Assembly: GCA_902761355.1 (NCBI GenBank)
Contig: CACWJY010000023.1
Coordinates: 1-42,186 of the forward strand
Source of the DNA: Fibrobacter succinogenes
Lineage (GTDB): Bacteria; Fibrobacterota; Fibrobacteria; Fibrobacterales; Fibrobacteraceae
DNA: 42,186 nt
Reading direction: 5' to 3'
Part shown: in pieces, positions 18,901 through 27,900 of the stretch
Numbering within the stretch: the first letter of the stretch is position 1
Layout: every line of letters starts with the position of its first letter
The notes under the pieces: model-generated
The model's database searches: none
What the model saw: the letters and a program-made list of their open reading frames with translations, nothing else
What the model was told of the DNA's origin: nothing
Made by a program: the position numbers and the translations under genes

Positions 18901-21348
18901 GTTACCCCCGTTGTCGATTACGACAGGGTAACCATCAAGGACACAGTCGACCTGAACGCCTTTGCCCGAGACACCTTGAATGGCTATATCATCAAGTACG
19001 AATGGGGATGCGGCTCGGCCTCTTCTACAGATATCGAATACACCTACGTTTCGGAGAAAAAAGGTTCAACACAGGCAACACCCCACACTAAGATGGTAAT
19101 GCCCTCCGAAGCCCAAGATGGCTACAAGTGCCTTATCCGTGTGACCGACAATGACAACAATACTGTCATTGGTTCTGTAAAGATTGACATTATACAAGCC
19201 CCGCCCACCATAACAATTCCGAACAAAGATAAAATGGGACCGGCACGAGAAGGATTTTCTATCAGGCTCAAAGCCGAAGCTAGCGACAACAACAACGTGC
19301 CCACGGATCCTGGCTCTATAGTAAAACGAGAATGGAGCTGCGGCACACCAAGTGAAATCAAATCCCACTGGACAACTGTCAGCGACTTTGACACCATATG
19401 GACAGCTCCCGCACAGCAGGACGTCTATTACTGCATCGCAAGAGCAACCGACAATGACGGCAACCAGGCTAGCGACACACTACGAATTTCATTCACCAAT
19501 GAACTTCCCACCATTGAAGTTGTAGATTCGCTTATCTACGTGAACCCAGGGGACCCCTTCGAACTAGACGCAAGAATCAACACCGCCTGGCAGGGTATCG
19601 ACTGGTTCAAATGGGAATGCCGTTATAAAGATAATAGTAATCTCGTCAAACCATCCGACACCACAAAGTGGAGTTACGAAGGTAACCATGGTTCGTTTAA
19701 AATCGGCAAGGATTCCTCTTACTCGACAAATGGAAAAGACATGTTATGTTCCATTTCTGCTAAAGAATCCAGCAGTGCAGATACTTTAAGTTCTACAACC
19801 GAAGTCCGCATCATAAAATTCCACCCCGAAGGCGTTATTAGCGCCGGAGATACAGTTTATCTCTGGAGCGGCGATGAATCTGTCGAGGACGACGCCAAAT
19901 ACTTCTATACACCTGACTGGAACGGCAAAAAATCGAAAGGCGGCGAACTAAAAGATCCTAACAACAAATACGAATACTGGTGGAACTTCAGCAACGTAGA
20001 CGGAAACTTCTACCAAGGTAGGACTGACGGAAGTATCGACACTGCAATCCGTGAAATAAACCCAGCCTTTATACGCTCCAATTACGAAGGTTCAATGACC
20101 ATCAAGCTCGACTTCCTTGACAGTATTGGTCCGCACACGCAGGCTTTCTATAGCCGCCACCGCGCCGAAATAGCCAGCCACACCGTTTACTTTAGAAAGG
20201 CCTGGAAAAATCTCGTTAAAGAGACAAAAGATACAGTAATTGCCCAAACAAAGGCGACCACCTCTCCGGTCATGATTATGCACAACAACATGCCCACACT
20301 TGCATACGTCGACGACAACAACAACGCAGTCGTTACAAACTACGCAAACGGGGCATGGAATACACTCGGTACCATAACCGGAGCGACAGCCCCCATCAGT
20401 TCGTTGCAACTGACTACAGATGGGTCTAACCTTTACTTGGGTGTACTTGAAAATTCCGGCAAATACAGCCTCTACAAATCATTTACAAAAATAGGCAACA
20501 GCCTCGAAAATGTGGCGCAGGCAAAAGTACTCACAAAAGGCAGTGCAGCAAGTCCTGTTCTTATATACCTGGGAATAGACAAAACGGTGTATCTTGCAGA
20601 ACTCAACAACAATAGCTGGAAAAACAACTCGACTTTTGGCACTCTTAAGAAAATATTCCGGTGCAAAAACCAAAACAACCAAGAAGGTAATTGCAACATA
20701 AAATACCGTGAATTCGATGCCACCTTCGCAAACAACAACCTGACGATAGTCGCCGTTGCTGATACATCTTCCTATACAGGCTATAAATTCGTTTTCAACA
20801 GCAATTACGAAAATAAGAACGCCGAAAAGATAGAAGACGACATGAGCAAGATAACGCTCTTAGCAAATTCGAGTACCCTCTATATGGGATTCGAAAACCG
20901 CAATCAAGATAAATACGGCCCGTACGTATACAAGGGCACCTTCTCAAATACCTACGACCTTACCTTTAACAAGGGCGGCATTTTTGGCAAGCCCATTAAA
21001 GAAGGCCCCATGGCAGCCCATATCAGCCTAACCGTTTCCAACAGCATTCTTTACGCAGCCTTTGACGACCGCGAAAAGGCATCGAATGCACAGGTCCACG
21101 TCTACAAACTCGATGGCGACCGTTGGCTCCTGCACGGCGAAAACCAGCTTCCCTATTTCTCATCGGCCTTCTATAAAGCAAATAAATACTATCTACGCGG
21201 CTATAGCCCCATGCTAGCAACCGACAATAACGGTAGTATTTACGTATCGATGAGCACCCTAGAAAGTGCCTACGACGAAACTCATACCGTCAAAAACAAC
21301 GGCCCGCTCGTCATGAAGTACGTGGCCGACAACTGGGAGATTAAATAA
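15940..21348 (+). CDS. Giant cell-surface lipoprotein with tandem PKD/Ig-like repeats
   Basis: An 1802-residue lipoprotein. The signal peptide ends in LFGC (lipobox, Cys near residue 27). Residues about 120-680 form several Ig-like domains with 'DSFGTITSIMVDLDA' and 'VIVTDDDGNETKDS' cores. From about 685 to 1270 at least five similar units of roughly 95-100 residues start with LPT/PPT-type strands (for example near 784, 887, 984, 1087 and 1188). Each contains an E-W/Y-x-C strand and a 'C.....ATD.D....DT' strand, so a conserved Cys pair may form a disulfide and the Asp runs may bind calcium. The C-terminal 350 residues look like a beta-propeller of short repeats ('PTLAYVDDNNNAVVTNY'). GAGG precedes the start. 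The role is not known; adhesion or substrate binding at the surface is likely. Confidence 0.7.
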   Translation: MRVPHFLTLFVGLIAMTTLFGCSRESSVKENVSLRNNHSRVFAFKEPIENPQAFADSMANTPVSETDSIPDTLTVTVNDTVYLIGLLPYNVDKIYAFQWVLAQKKQDKVVDTTIATNNATPQKWVFTKDSVYYPLFIAIDGNNTTDTAGSATKKTFIRVIDTKPSLTVPKDTLWTRHKGDITFPILASDSFGTITSIMVDLDASDKKDSARVWKYETREDNDSLYITIKNDSTRIDKLGNQKIYVIVTDDDGNETKDSVNLHFNRLPRLKVIYPQDGARHNIDDRFYFYYEGEDDDNPQDLKYFIRAQVSTNGQPPQKAFTDNDLIVANFTSNIFEPRDSQDSNYITLLKDPSTRLTGRIYWDMYVKDGYDEVYIDRIKTSDNLSRPWNFYIGNLSSSQGTFTGVAKYQGLSNHSDIRIEFSNDNKIFDVVTKDSTGKGNYTVIVNSGTYSVKAFSETRKEYTTETLKDSIFIESGATIRIDPIELKDTVKPMLIVKNIDTLTTRSFTQTIYARDLGSRLESVKAELDGKNISFSSSCKMLEESSIFNCQFDSNVLSDGMHNITYMAKDSAGNVNTLKQTIAVMATKLTLDVNGAKNARIGEGNQLVFTASVSDAVPAPKNVNWSWTSETGEIFVQTDVDENGNATLSYNFDNLKNIVTAGNEYVMTASYTENGANVSAQVKFGILGDKPSIIFTEPIFDDTVSLNDAVLFKAVTYKGSSSTDMHIKWSCTNSDKLSAGYTCPANDTKEASIAYKAAGTYTITAIVTDQDEKADTTSSKIIVISDSPTIKATTNDNTNEYKINSVVNVNISASDKFGTINKIEWGCSNGNVSFDYHKDIDPPTASVSDISLNVTLPGTESKNHHCVFKATDDDGEVGYDTLYFTTLLDLPTVRLATKSDVVTIKSKQFIKAIANDVLGKITKYEYACSDNLPDLDNPDWTLMAKAQDSVTMPSTPTSAYYCVVQVTDDDNNTARDMVTYTVIAGLPTVTPVVDYDRVTIKDTVDLNAFARDTLNGYIIKYEWGCGSASSTDIEYTYVSEKKGSTQATPHTKMVMPSEAQDGYKCLIRVTDNDNNTVIGSVKIDIIQAPPTITIPNKDKMGPAREGFSIRLKAEASDNNNVPTDPGSIVKREWSCGTPSEIKSHWTTVSDFDTIWTAPAQQDVYYCIARATDNDGNQASDTLRISFTNELPTIEVVDSLIYVNPGDPFELDARINTAWQGIDWFKWECRYKDNSNLVKPSDTTKWSYEGNHGSFKIGKDSSYSTNGKDMLCSISAKESSSADTLSSTTEVRIIKFHPEGVISAGDTVYLWSGDESVEDDAKYFYTPDWNGKKSKGGELKDPNNKYEYWWNFSNVDGNFYQGRTDGSIDTAIREINPAFIRSNYEGSMTIKLDFLDSIGPHTQAFYSRHRAEIASHTVYFRKAWKNLVKETKDTVIAQTKATTSPVMIMHNNMPTLAYVDDNNNAVVTNYANGAWNTLGTITGATAPISSLQLTTDGSNLYLGVLENSGKYSLYKSFTKIGNSLENVAQAKVLTKGSAASPVLIYLGIDKTVYLAELNNNSWKNNSTFGTLKKIFRCKNQNNQEGNCNIKYREFDATFANNNLTIVAVADTSSYTGYKFVFNSNYENKNAEKIEDDMSKITLLANSSTLYMGFENRNQDKYGPYVYKGTFSNTYDLTFNKGGIFGKPIKEGPMAAHISLTVSNSILYAAFDDREKASNAQVHVYKLDGDRWLLHGENQLPYFSSAFYKANKYYLRGYSPMLATDNNGSIYVSMSTLESAYDETHTVKNNGPLVMKYVADNWEIK

Positions 21349-21803
21349 TGAATATCGAAATAGCAGCCATTTGTGACGCAGCCACCGCAAACGGAGCCGG
21401 CGGACGCCTCAACATTCTTGGAGCCTTTGACCGCATTTTTGCAAAATTTCCACTTGTAGTTCCGCAGTGTTCCACGGCATTCCGTATCCGCTATTCCCGC
21501 AGCGAAGCCGGCCTGCACGACCTCACGCTCGTCTTTGAAGATGTTTGTGGCAAGCCGATTGTACCGCCGATGCAGTCCAAGATTCCGCTGGAACCGGTAG
21601 CACAGGGTTTCGATACCGCAGCCGTCAACATGGTGCTCAACCTGCAACGCCTGCAAATCAAGCGCCCCGACAAATACATGATTCGGCTAAGTGTCGACGG
21701 CGAAGAGCTCGTAAGCCTGCCACTGTATGCCCTCGAGGCTCCGCAGCAGGGTGGACAGGCTCCTGACGCCCCGATTGCAAGCGGCGAACAGGAACTCAAC
21801 TAG
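21348..21803 (+). CDS. DUF6941-like conserved protein
   Basis: A 151-residue protein whose ATG overlaps the stop of the giant lipoprotein gene (TAATG). The N-terminus 'ICDAATANGAGGRLNILGAF' followed by DRIFAKFP, and 'IRYSRSEAGLHDLTLVFEDV', are features I associate with the uncharacterised DUF6941 family, often described as small beta-sandwich proteins. The tail (EAPQQGGQAPDAPIASGEQE) is low-complexity. No signal peptide. No function can be assigned; the overlap only shows cotranslation with the lipoprotein. Confidence 0.6.
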   Translation: MNIEIAAICDAATANGAGGRLNILGAFDRIFAKFPLVVPQCSTAFRIRYSRSEAGLHDLTLVFEDVCGKPIVPPMQSKIPLEPVAQGFDTAAVNMVLNLQRLQIKRPDKYMIRLSVDGEELVSLPLYALEAPQQGGQAPDAPIASGEQELN

Positions 21804-22402
21804 CCGCTTACGGCGAGGCAGAGAGCGGCCTTTACAGGGGCACCGACTGCCGAGCCGTCCAAATCCACAAAGTGAACTTTTCCGCTAGAAATCTCTAGCG
21901 GATTTTTTTGCATGTCCCTGCGGAGAGTCCCTTCAAAAAAATCCCCGCCGACACACTTATAAAATGCCTCTTTACGGCACCACAACTTAAAAAACTCTTG
22001 TTCTGCGGTCTCGCCCTCAAGCCCATTAACCAAGGCCGCTTCTTCGGGACTAAAGAACCGTTCTGCAAGGTGAAGTCTCTTGGGCGAATAGCGCTCCAGA
22101 TCTACGCCTAGGCATAGTCTACCCAACGAGCCTCGTTCCCCATAGGCAAGCACACAATAGCCTTGAGAATGGGTCCAATTGACATCAAAATCCAGCTTGG
22201 GAAAACGCGGACGAGTGTTTTCTTTGGATTCCTCGACATCGGAGGCCGTTACAGGGACCCCCGCATAATCCGACAAAATGGCAAAGATGACCGAACGATG
22301 GTCCGGTTTCTGGTCAAAGCCGGCCAAATGCACGACGCCCAGCGGCGTATTGACGTCCATCAGCCGAACAGTCCGATTATATTTGCAAAAGTCCTCTGTC
22401 AT
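21800..22402 (-). CDS. 4'-phosphopantetheinyl transferase, Sfp type
   Basis: A 200-residue enzyme that transfers phosphopantetheine from CoA to the serine of a carrier protein. The diagnostic Sfp-family motifs are present: GVDLERY (magnesium-binding Asp and Glu) and 'FFKLWCRKEAFYKCVGG' (the WxxKEA motif). Upstream, 'FDVNWTHSQGYCVLAYG' matches the NxSHS region. Likely target: the acyl carrier protein encoded at 34225-34464 or a secondary carrier. It overlaps DUF6941 by four bases at the convergent 3' ends. Confidence 0.85.
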   Translation of the reverse strand: MTEDFCKYNRTVRLMDVNTPLGVVHLAGFDQKPDHRSVIFAILSDYAGVPVTASDVEESKENTRPRFPKLDFDVNWTHSQGYCVLAYGERGSLGRLCLGVDLERYSPKRLHLAERFFSPEEAALVNGLEGETAEQEFFKLWCRKEAFYKCVGGDFFEGTLRRDMQKNPLEISSGKVHFVDLDGSAVGAPVKAALCLAVSG

Positions 22403-22441
22403 CTCGCTATCTGCCCCAAAGATAATTTCTAGTTTAGAGGT

Positions 22442-22987
22442 ATGAAAGTCTCGGGCTTTTCAATAGGCTTTTTTGCGCTCCCCTTTACGCTGTTATTCTG
22501 CAGCTGTGCCGACATCAACGACAGCTGGGAAAGCAAGGGAGGAGGCTTTTTTAAGTACTCGGTCAACGGAGAAGGCTCCTATAACATCGAACTGGGTAAA
22601 AACGACGTAGAACCGCCCTTTTACGTCAATAATAGCCACCACTATTTCTTTGTCCGTACGCGAATGGACGAAAGCGATCAGGGAGACCAGCTTTCCCTGA
22701 TGGTCAACTCCCCCCAAACCGGCAAAGACCTCACTCCCGTCGGCAAGGCAAACATCAACGGTCGTTTTCAGGACGTTACGTGGATGCGAATCCGCTATTC
22801 CCCCGAATCGCCCCTTATCCTCGACAGCAGCACCGTCCGTTTTGACGAAATTATCGGAGATTCGCTCTGGACCGCCGACCTGAGCCTTTATTTTAAGGAC
22901 TGCCGTTCCGGGACCTGCGTCGACAGTCTTCCCCCCATTCATGTAACGGGCCGACTCCGCTACTGGGTCCCAGACTCCGAGAGATAG
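22442..22987 (+). CDS. Small putative lipoprotein, no recognised domain
   Basis: A 181-residue protein with an N-terminal hydrophobic segment ending LLFCSCAD, which could be a lipobox (Cys near residue 21 or 23), then a mature part rich in Asp, Ser and aromatic residues with alternating strands (YNIELGKNDVE, HYFFVRTRMDE). AGAGG is correctly placed. I do not recognise a family. The region ends with two Cys (CRSGTC) that may form a disulfide. It is divergent from the phosphopantetheinyl transferase and upstream of tRNA-Val. Confidence 0.6.
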   Translation: MKVSGFSIGFFALPFTLLFCSCADINDSWESKGGGFFKYSVNGEGSYNIELGKNDVEPPFYVNNSHHYFFVRTRMDESDQGDQLSLMVNSPQTGKDLTPVGKANINGRFQDVTWMRIRYSPESPLILDSSTVRFDEIIGDSLWTADLSLYFKDCRSGTCVDSLPPIHVTGRLRYWVPDSER

Positions 22988-23001
22988 TTCGTCAAAACCC
23001 C

Positions 23002-23030
23002 TTGACAAAGCAAAAAGTCTTTTCTATATT
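23002..23030 (+). promoter_or_regulatory. Promoter of tRNA-Val
   Basis: TTGACA at 23002-23007, a 17-base spacer and TATATT at 23025-23030, ending 12 bases before the tRNA acceptor stem. Confidence 0.8.
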
Positions 23031-23042
23031 TGGTCTCACCTC

Positions 23043-23116
<74 letters not shown>

Positions 23117-23122
23117 CTGAAA

Positions 23123-23152
23123 CCCCGCAACAAAGTTGCGGGGATTTTTTTT
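23123..23152 (+). terminator. Terminator of tRNA-Val
   Basis: CCCCGCAAC (23123-23131), loop AAA, GTTGCGGGG (23135-23143), then A and eight T residues. Confidence 0.92.
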
Positions 23153-23186
23153 GCCCACGGCCCATTTTCAAGCCCCTCTCATGGGG

Positions 23187-23218
23187 CAAAAAAAGAGACC
23201 CGCCCTACCGGGCGGGTC
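23187..23218 (-). terminator. Terminator of the SLC13-family transporter gene
   Basis: On the minus strand GACCCGCCC, loop GGTA, GGGCGGGTC (stem at 23197-23205 and 23210-23218) followed by TCTTTTTTT. Confidence 0.88.
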
Positions 23219-23242
23219 AAACTCTTTTAGCGAAGCAACAAC

Positions 23243-24691
23243 TTAGTGAGCTACCGGAGCACCGAAGAAGTTGAGCTGAGCCAAGACGAACATCATCGCG
23301 TACACGAGCACGAGGCCCACGATACCGAGGATGATACCAGACTTGGCCATGCCGTTTGTATCTACATAACCCGTGGCATGGGCCAGGGCGTTAGGCGGCG
23401 TAGAAATCGGCATCGACATACCGAGGGAGCTAGCAAAGGCAACAGCCACCAAGAGAGCCGTCACGCCACCGAGCGGGGCCAAGTTGTCGGCACAGTTTAC
23501 ACCCACCACAATCAGAATCGGCACCAAGAGGGCTGCCGTAGCAGAGTGGCTCATGAAGTTTGCCATAAAGAGGCAGATAAGGCCACAACCGACCAAGAGC
23601 GGGAATGCCGGCCAGGTATCAAACGGAATAGCACCAATCAGGTGAGCAGCAAGACCGGTCTTCTGGAGACCCACGCCCAGGGCAAAGCCACCAGCCACAA
23701 GCCAGAGCACGTCCCAGCTCATGCCGTTCAGGTCTTTCTTGTTAATCACACCCGTCAAGGCAAACACGGCAATAGGAATCATGGCAATAGCGTAGTCGTT
23801 AACGCCATGGATGCCCTTACCCGTGAGCCACAAAATCACGCAAACAGCAAAGGTAATGTAGACGATCAAAGCGCGGGGGCTCTTGTCAAAGCCATCGGCA
23901 CCTTCAATCTTGAGTTCCATGGTCTTTGCAGAAATCGGGTAAATCTTCATGATGAGCACCCAGGCAATAAGCATCATGACAATCACATACGGAACACCGA
24001 AAGCCATCCACTGACCAAAAGAAACGCTATAGCCGGCTTCGTTCAGGGCACCAAGGGCAATCGTGTTAGGAGGCGTACCAATCGGGGTTCCCATACCACC
24101 GATGTTAGCACCAACCGGGATAGCAAGAGCAAAGGCAGCCTTACCCTTGTCGTTTTCGCTGAAGAGCTTGAGCACCGGGGCCAAGATAGCAAGCATCATG
24201 GCAGCCGTGGCAGTATTGCTCATGAACATAGAGAACAAGGCCGTAATCATCATGAGGCCAAGGAGCACAAACTTCGGGTTCTTGCCGAAGGGTTTGAGCA
24301 TCACGCGGGCAAGGTTCAAGTCCATCTTGTACTTGGTAGCAGCGGCAGCCAAGAAGAATCCACCGAGGAACAGCATAATGGTCTGATCAGACCAGGTGTT
24401 CATGATGTCCTTGTACTTCATCGGTTCTACGCCTTCGACACGGAAGGGCAGGAACGCGGAGTTCGAAAGCGTCAGGATCATGAGCACGATCACGAGCGTG
24501 GAGGTCGTCCAGATCGGGAACGGTTGCAGAATCCAGTACAGAGCGGCCATCACGAAGATGGCGATGACGCGGATTTCGATGGGGTTGAGGGTATTGGGAC
24601 CGTCAACACCGAGGGCTTCGTACGGGACGAAGAGGGCGGCAATGGCAAGCACTGTCGCAATGATGAATTTGATGAATTGAGCCTTTGTCAT
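23243..24691 (-). CDS. SLC13/DASS-family sodium-dependent anion transporter
   Basis: A 482-residue transporter from the internal ATG at 24691 (MTKAQF); a longer start at 24721 has no better ribosome binding site, and neither start has a clear one. Divalent anion:sodium symporter hallmarks: two SNT/SHS-type motifs, MSNTATAA and MSHSATAALL, each forming half of the substrate and sodium site, and 'GTPIGTPPNTIALGAL' and 'SMPISTPPNALAHATGY' hairpins. About 11-12 hydrophobic segments. Family members carry dicarboxylates (succinate, fumarate, malate, citrate) or sulfate. Succinate export or dicarboxylate exchange would suit a succinate-producing Fibrobacter, but this is inference. Confidence 0.85.
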   Translation of the reverse strand: MTKAQFIKFIIATVLAIAALFVPYEALGVDGPNTLNPIEIRVIAIFVMAALYWILQPFPIWTTSTLVIVLMILTLSNSAFLPFRVEGVEPMKYKDIMNTWSDQTIMLFLGGFFLAAAATKYKMDLNLARVMLKPFGKNPKFVLLGLMMITALFSMFMSNTATAAMMLAILAPVLKLFSENDKGKAAFALAIPVGANIGGMGTPIGTPPNTIALGALNEAGYSVSFGQWMAFGVPYVIVMMLIAWVLIMKIYPISAKTMELKIEGADGFDKSPRALIVYITFAVCVILWLTGKGIHGVNDYAIAMIPIAVFALTGVINKKDLNGMSWDVLWLVAGGFALGVGLQKTGLAAHLIGAIPFDTWPAFPLLVGCGLICLFMANFMSHSATAALLVPILIVVGVNCADNLAPLGGVTALLVAVAFASSLGMSMPISTPPNALAHATGYVDTNGMAKSGIILGIVGLVLVYAMMFVLAQLNFFGAPVAH

Positions 24692-24903
24692 AGTGCGGCC
24701 AAATTTAGAAAAGTTCAGCACTTATGGCAAGATTACACCTATATTACAAAGGGGGAAGCATCCCCCTAATTCCAGCCTCGTCTCACCCTGCACCGCGTGC
24801 TCACGGTCCTCGCCTCATCGGCTGCGGATTGTTCGCTTAGCGGTCAGGATTACGCCGAGTCTTACATTACCCTCTCTGCGGGGGCACCCCGCAACGCCCC
24901 GAA
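24692..24903. other. Non-coding gap with two strong hairpins
   Basis: It lies between the divergent transporter start and the end of the surface-protein gene. AGGGGGA-AGCA-TCCCCCT (24750-24767) followed on the minus strand by TTTG, and a GCGGGG/CCCCGC hairpin near 24877-24893, could serve as terminators for the surface-protein gene. No ORF or promoter is recognised. Confidence 0.45.
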
Positions 24904-27900
24904 TTATCGGGATACCATCACCTTACGGGAGGCCTGGTGGCCAGCGACGGTCACGCGGAGCATGTACAGCCCCGCCTTTGGCGCCTTCATAGAGAGCAAA
25001 TTAGTGCCCGCAACCGACTTTTCCTCGTAAACGGCCGAAATTTTACCGTTTATATCCACCAGCTGGACCTTCAGCTTGCCTCCAACGAGGCTTTCAGAGG
25101 CCTCGAACGCCACCTGCAGGTTTTCACCTACAACCGCAGAGCGCAAATTGAAAATCTTGGCGGCAGAGACAACCTCATTCGAAGCTGCGACACGGACGTT
25201 CACCTGTTTTGCAGTCTTTGCAAGGGCGACATTCACCGATTTCCCTTCAGAAACTTCGGTCGTCTGACCATCCGCCGTCACAAAGAGCTTAAGTCCCAGC
25301 CTGTTCAGCTCGCCGACCCCCTCAAACGAGAGTTTACCGTCACGGGCCGTACTGGCAGAAACATCCATGGTCCAGTTATATTCTTCGGCAACCGGCTTAA
25401 CGCTCTTGGCAAGCTTTGCCACCTTCTTGCCATGGGTACCCTGTTCACGGATCGAGAGCGACACGCGATTGCCCATGCCTGCAGGGGGTTCTTCGATAGA
25501 CTCAGCCTTTCCGGCGCCCAAGACATTCCAAGAATCCTTCTTGCCATATTCGTCAGAAAGGGTCGCGACAATATTCCAGCCATTCTCATTCTGTCCGCCC
25601 TTTTGCAGGATCTTCTTTTTCAACGATTCACGGGCTACAGAATCCCGGTCAAGAGCTTTCTCCGAAATTCCAAACACAGGAGCCGCCGGACCTTTCCAGG
25701 TCAAAGCGTGCGGAACCTTTACCCAAACTGCTTCATAGGGGCCAATCACCTCTACCGGATCATAATTAGAGGTCACGGGGTTCCAACGCCAGAACGACAA
25801 CTTGCTACCGTCATCAGAGGCACCCTTGGTCAAGTCTACATACCAACCGTAGGGGTTCGCCATCAGGTTCCATCCGCTATAGAGGCTATCCAGCTCCCAT
25901 ACGATTTCGGAATCCTTTGAGCCAGTAGCTTCACGCAAAACCAAAGGCTTTCCAGCGGCTGTCCCATACCAGAATCCGCGAGTAGGTTCAACATCACCAC
26001 CCGTAAAGGCTCGATACTGCCAGTAATCGCCCACAGGGTTCCGTTCGTCCCACCAGAAGAAGCTTGCGTCGTCATCACCTTCGGCGACAGCCTTCTTCAA
26101 TGCCGCTAAAGACACCATCTGCCAACTTTCGGGTTGGACCACGATTTCGGAAGCGACTTCAAAATCGCCTTCAAAAGTCACCTTACGCACCTGGTCATCA
26201 AGCACCAGTTCTACGGTAAACTTGCCCATAGGCGCAGGAGTCATTTCCCACACGCCACCGTCTATCACAGACTTCGGGATTTCCGCATCCACAATAGGAC
26301 CATTTTCGCCAACGACCTTTATGTAGGCTACGGTTTGGGAGTCGACATTCTGGGCCTCAAATGTCAAGCGAACGGCCTGACCAGAGGTTTCAATTTTAGG
26401 TTCAACCAATTCGAGTTTTCCCTTGCTGCTAGAACTTTCAACGCTGCTCGAAGACGGTGTGCTGCTTGAAGATTCGAGGGAACTCGACGATTCTACACTG
26501 CTCGAAGAGGTTACGGAGCTAGAGGACTCTACGATACTGCTCGAACTTTCCAGAACGCTACTGGAACTTTCGACAGAACTAGAAGACTGCATGCTGCTCG
26601 AAGACTGTGCGGAGCTAGAAGACTCCAAACTGCTAGACGATTCTTCGGAACTCGAGGAAGCCTCGCTGCTCGAGGATTTTTCGCTACTAGACGATCTGGG
26701 AGCGGGAGGTTCCGGCTTATGATCCTTATCCTCAAAGAACGGAAGGCCATCATTGATGCCCTTGGCATAAGCCCATACATAATCCGATTCATTTTTGTAG
26801 GCTTCATTCAGGAATCCAGCAAAATCACCATTTTTCATCGAGGAGGCCTTTTCGGTACCGTTAAACAAGTCCGAATACTCCGCAACAGCACCGTTACGCA
26901 CTACATAATTAATGCTTTTATTCGTTTTCCAACCGGCGGTAATATCAGAACCGGTACTGATGGCTCCAAAGGGGGCGACATCAAGGTCGTTTTCGCCATA
27001 ATGGTAATTCGAACGAACTTCAAAGCCATTGTTCATCAGGGCATTTCCCCAAATATACCCCACCTTTTGATTTTTAGTCTCGGCAGAAACAAGGATATTC
27101 CCCTTGACAAAATTATTCTTAATCGTTGTTAGGAAGTTTGCATCAGTAGAACCAACCAAGCCACCCACCATCAACGCATCACCGGAATACGTTCCCGTTG
27201 CATTAATATCGCCTATCACACTGACACGTTCAACCATGCTAATCTCGTTGCAAAGGCCACAAAGGCCACCAATCGCAGCAGTCTGCTTTACAGCAGCAGT
27301 CGAACCACCTTCGACAGCTTTGTAAGTAATCAACTTATCATTATTAGCAAAGGCATTCCTAAAATGCAGCGAGCGGCCGCCCTGAGCCTGAGGGAACCCG
27401 CCTACGATACCGCCCACAAGCACATTGCTCAGGCTATCTTCCACATAAATTGTCCCAGAATAAATTACGTTCGAAAGAATATTGGGCTTTGTAACAGCCA
27501 CCTCCACAAGGCCAAGCATTCCCCCCACAAACAAGCTATCGCGAACAGGCGATCCGTAAACGCTTCTTGGAGCTGTTTTAACCCTAGCAAGAATAGCGAC
27601 ACTCGACGTATCGTTTACAAGCCCCAAGGCTTCCGCCTGAGCAAGGCAAGCTGTGCCCGCAATGCCACCTAAGTAGGTTTGACTATGCAGACCAGGTTCA
27701 ACAACACCTGATCCGGCAATTTCAATAGAACCTTCCGTTTTGGAATTCAAGAAACTAAAGAAATCCGACGAATCTTGACTACCGCTAATGCAAGAACTTC
27801 CGTAACCCAAAAGTCCACCCGCATAATAATGGAAATCACCAGCCACCTTAAGCGAATCCGTTATCTTTACATTCGCCTGGCTGTTCAATATTTTGACAGA

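Noticed and set aside
21023..21220. Small minus-strand ORF at the 3' part of the giant lipoprotein gene
   Set aside because: No ribosome binding site or family features; it lies inside the long coding region.
23246..24769. 507-codon plus-strand frame opposite the SLC13 transporter
   Set aside because: Very rich in His, Arg and Glu, typical of antisense of a membrane-protein gene. No ribosome binding site.
26440..26695. Regular repeats that could be mistaken for a CRISPR array
   Set aside because: They are codons of a serine-rich linker in a long ORF, with no constant-length spacers.
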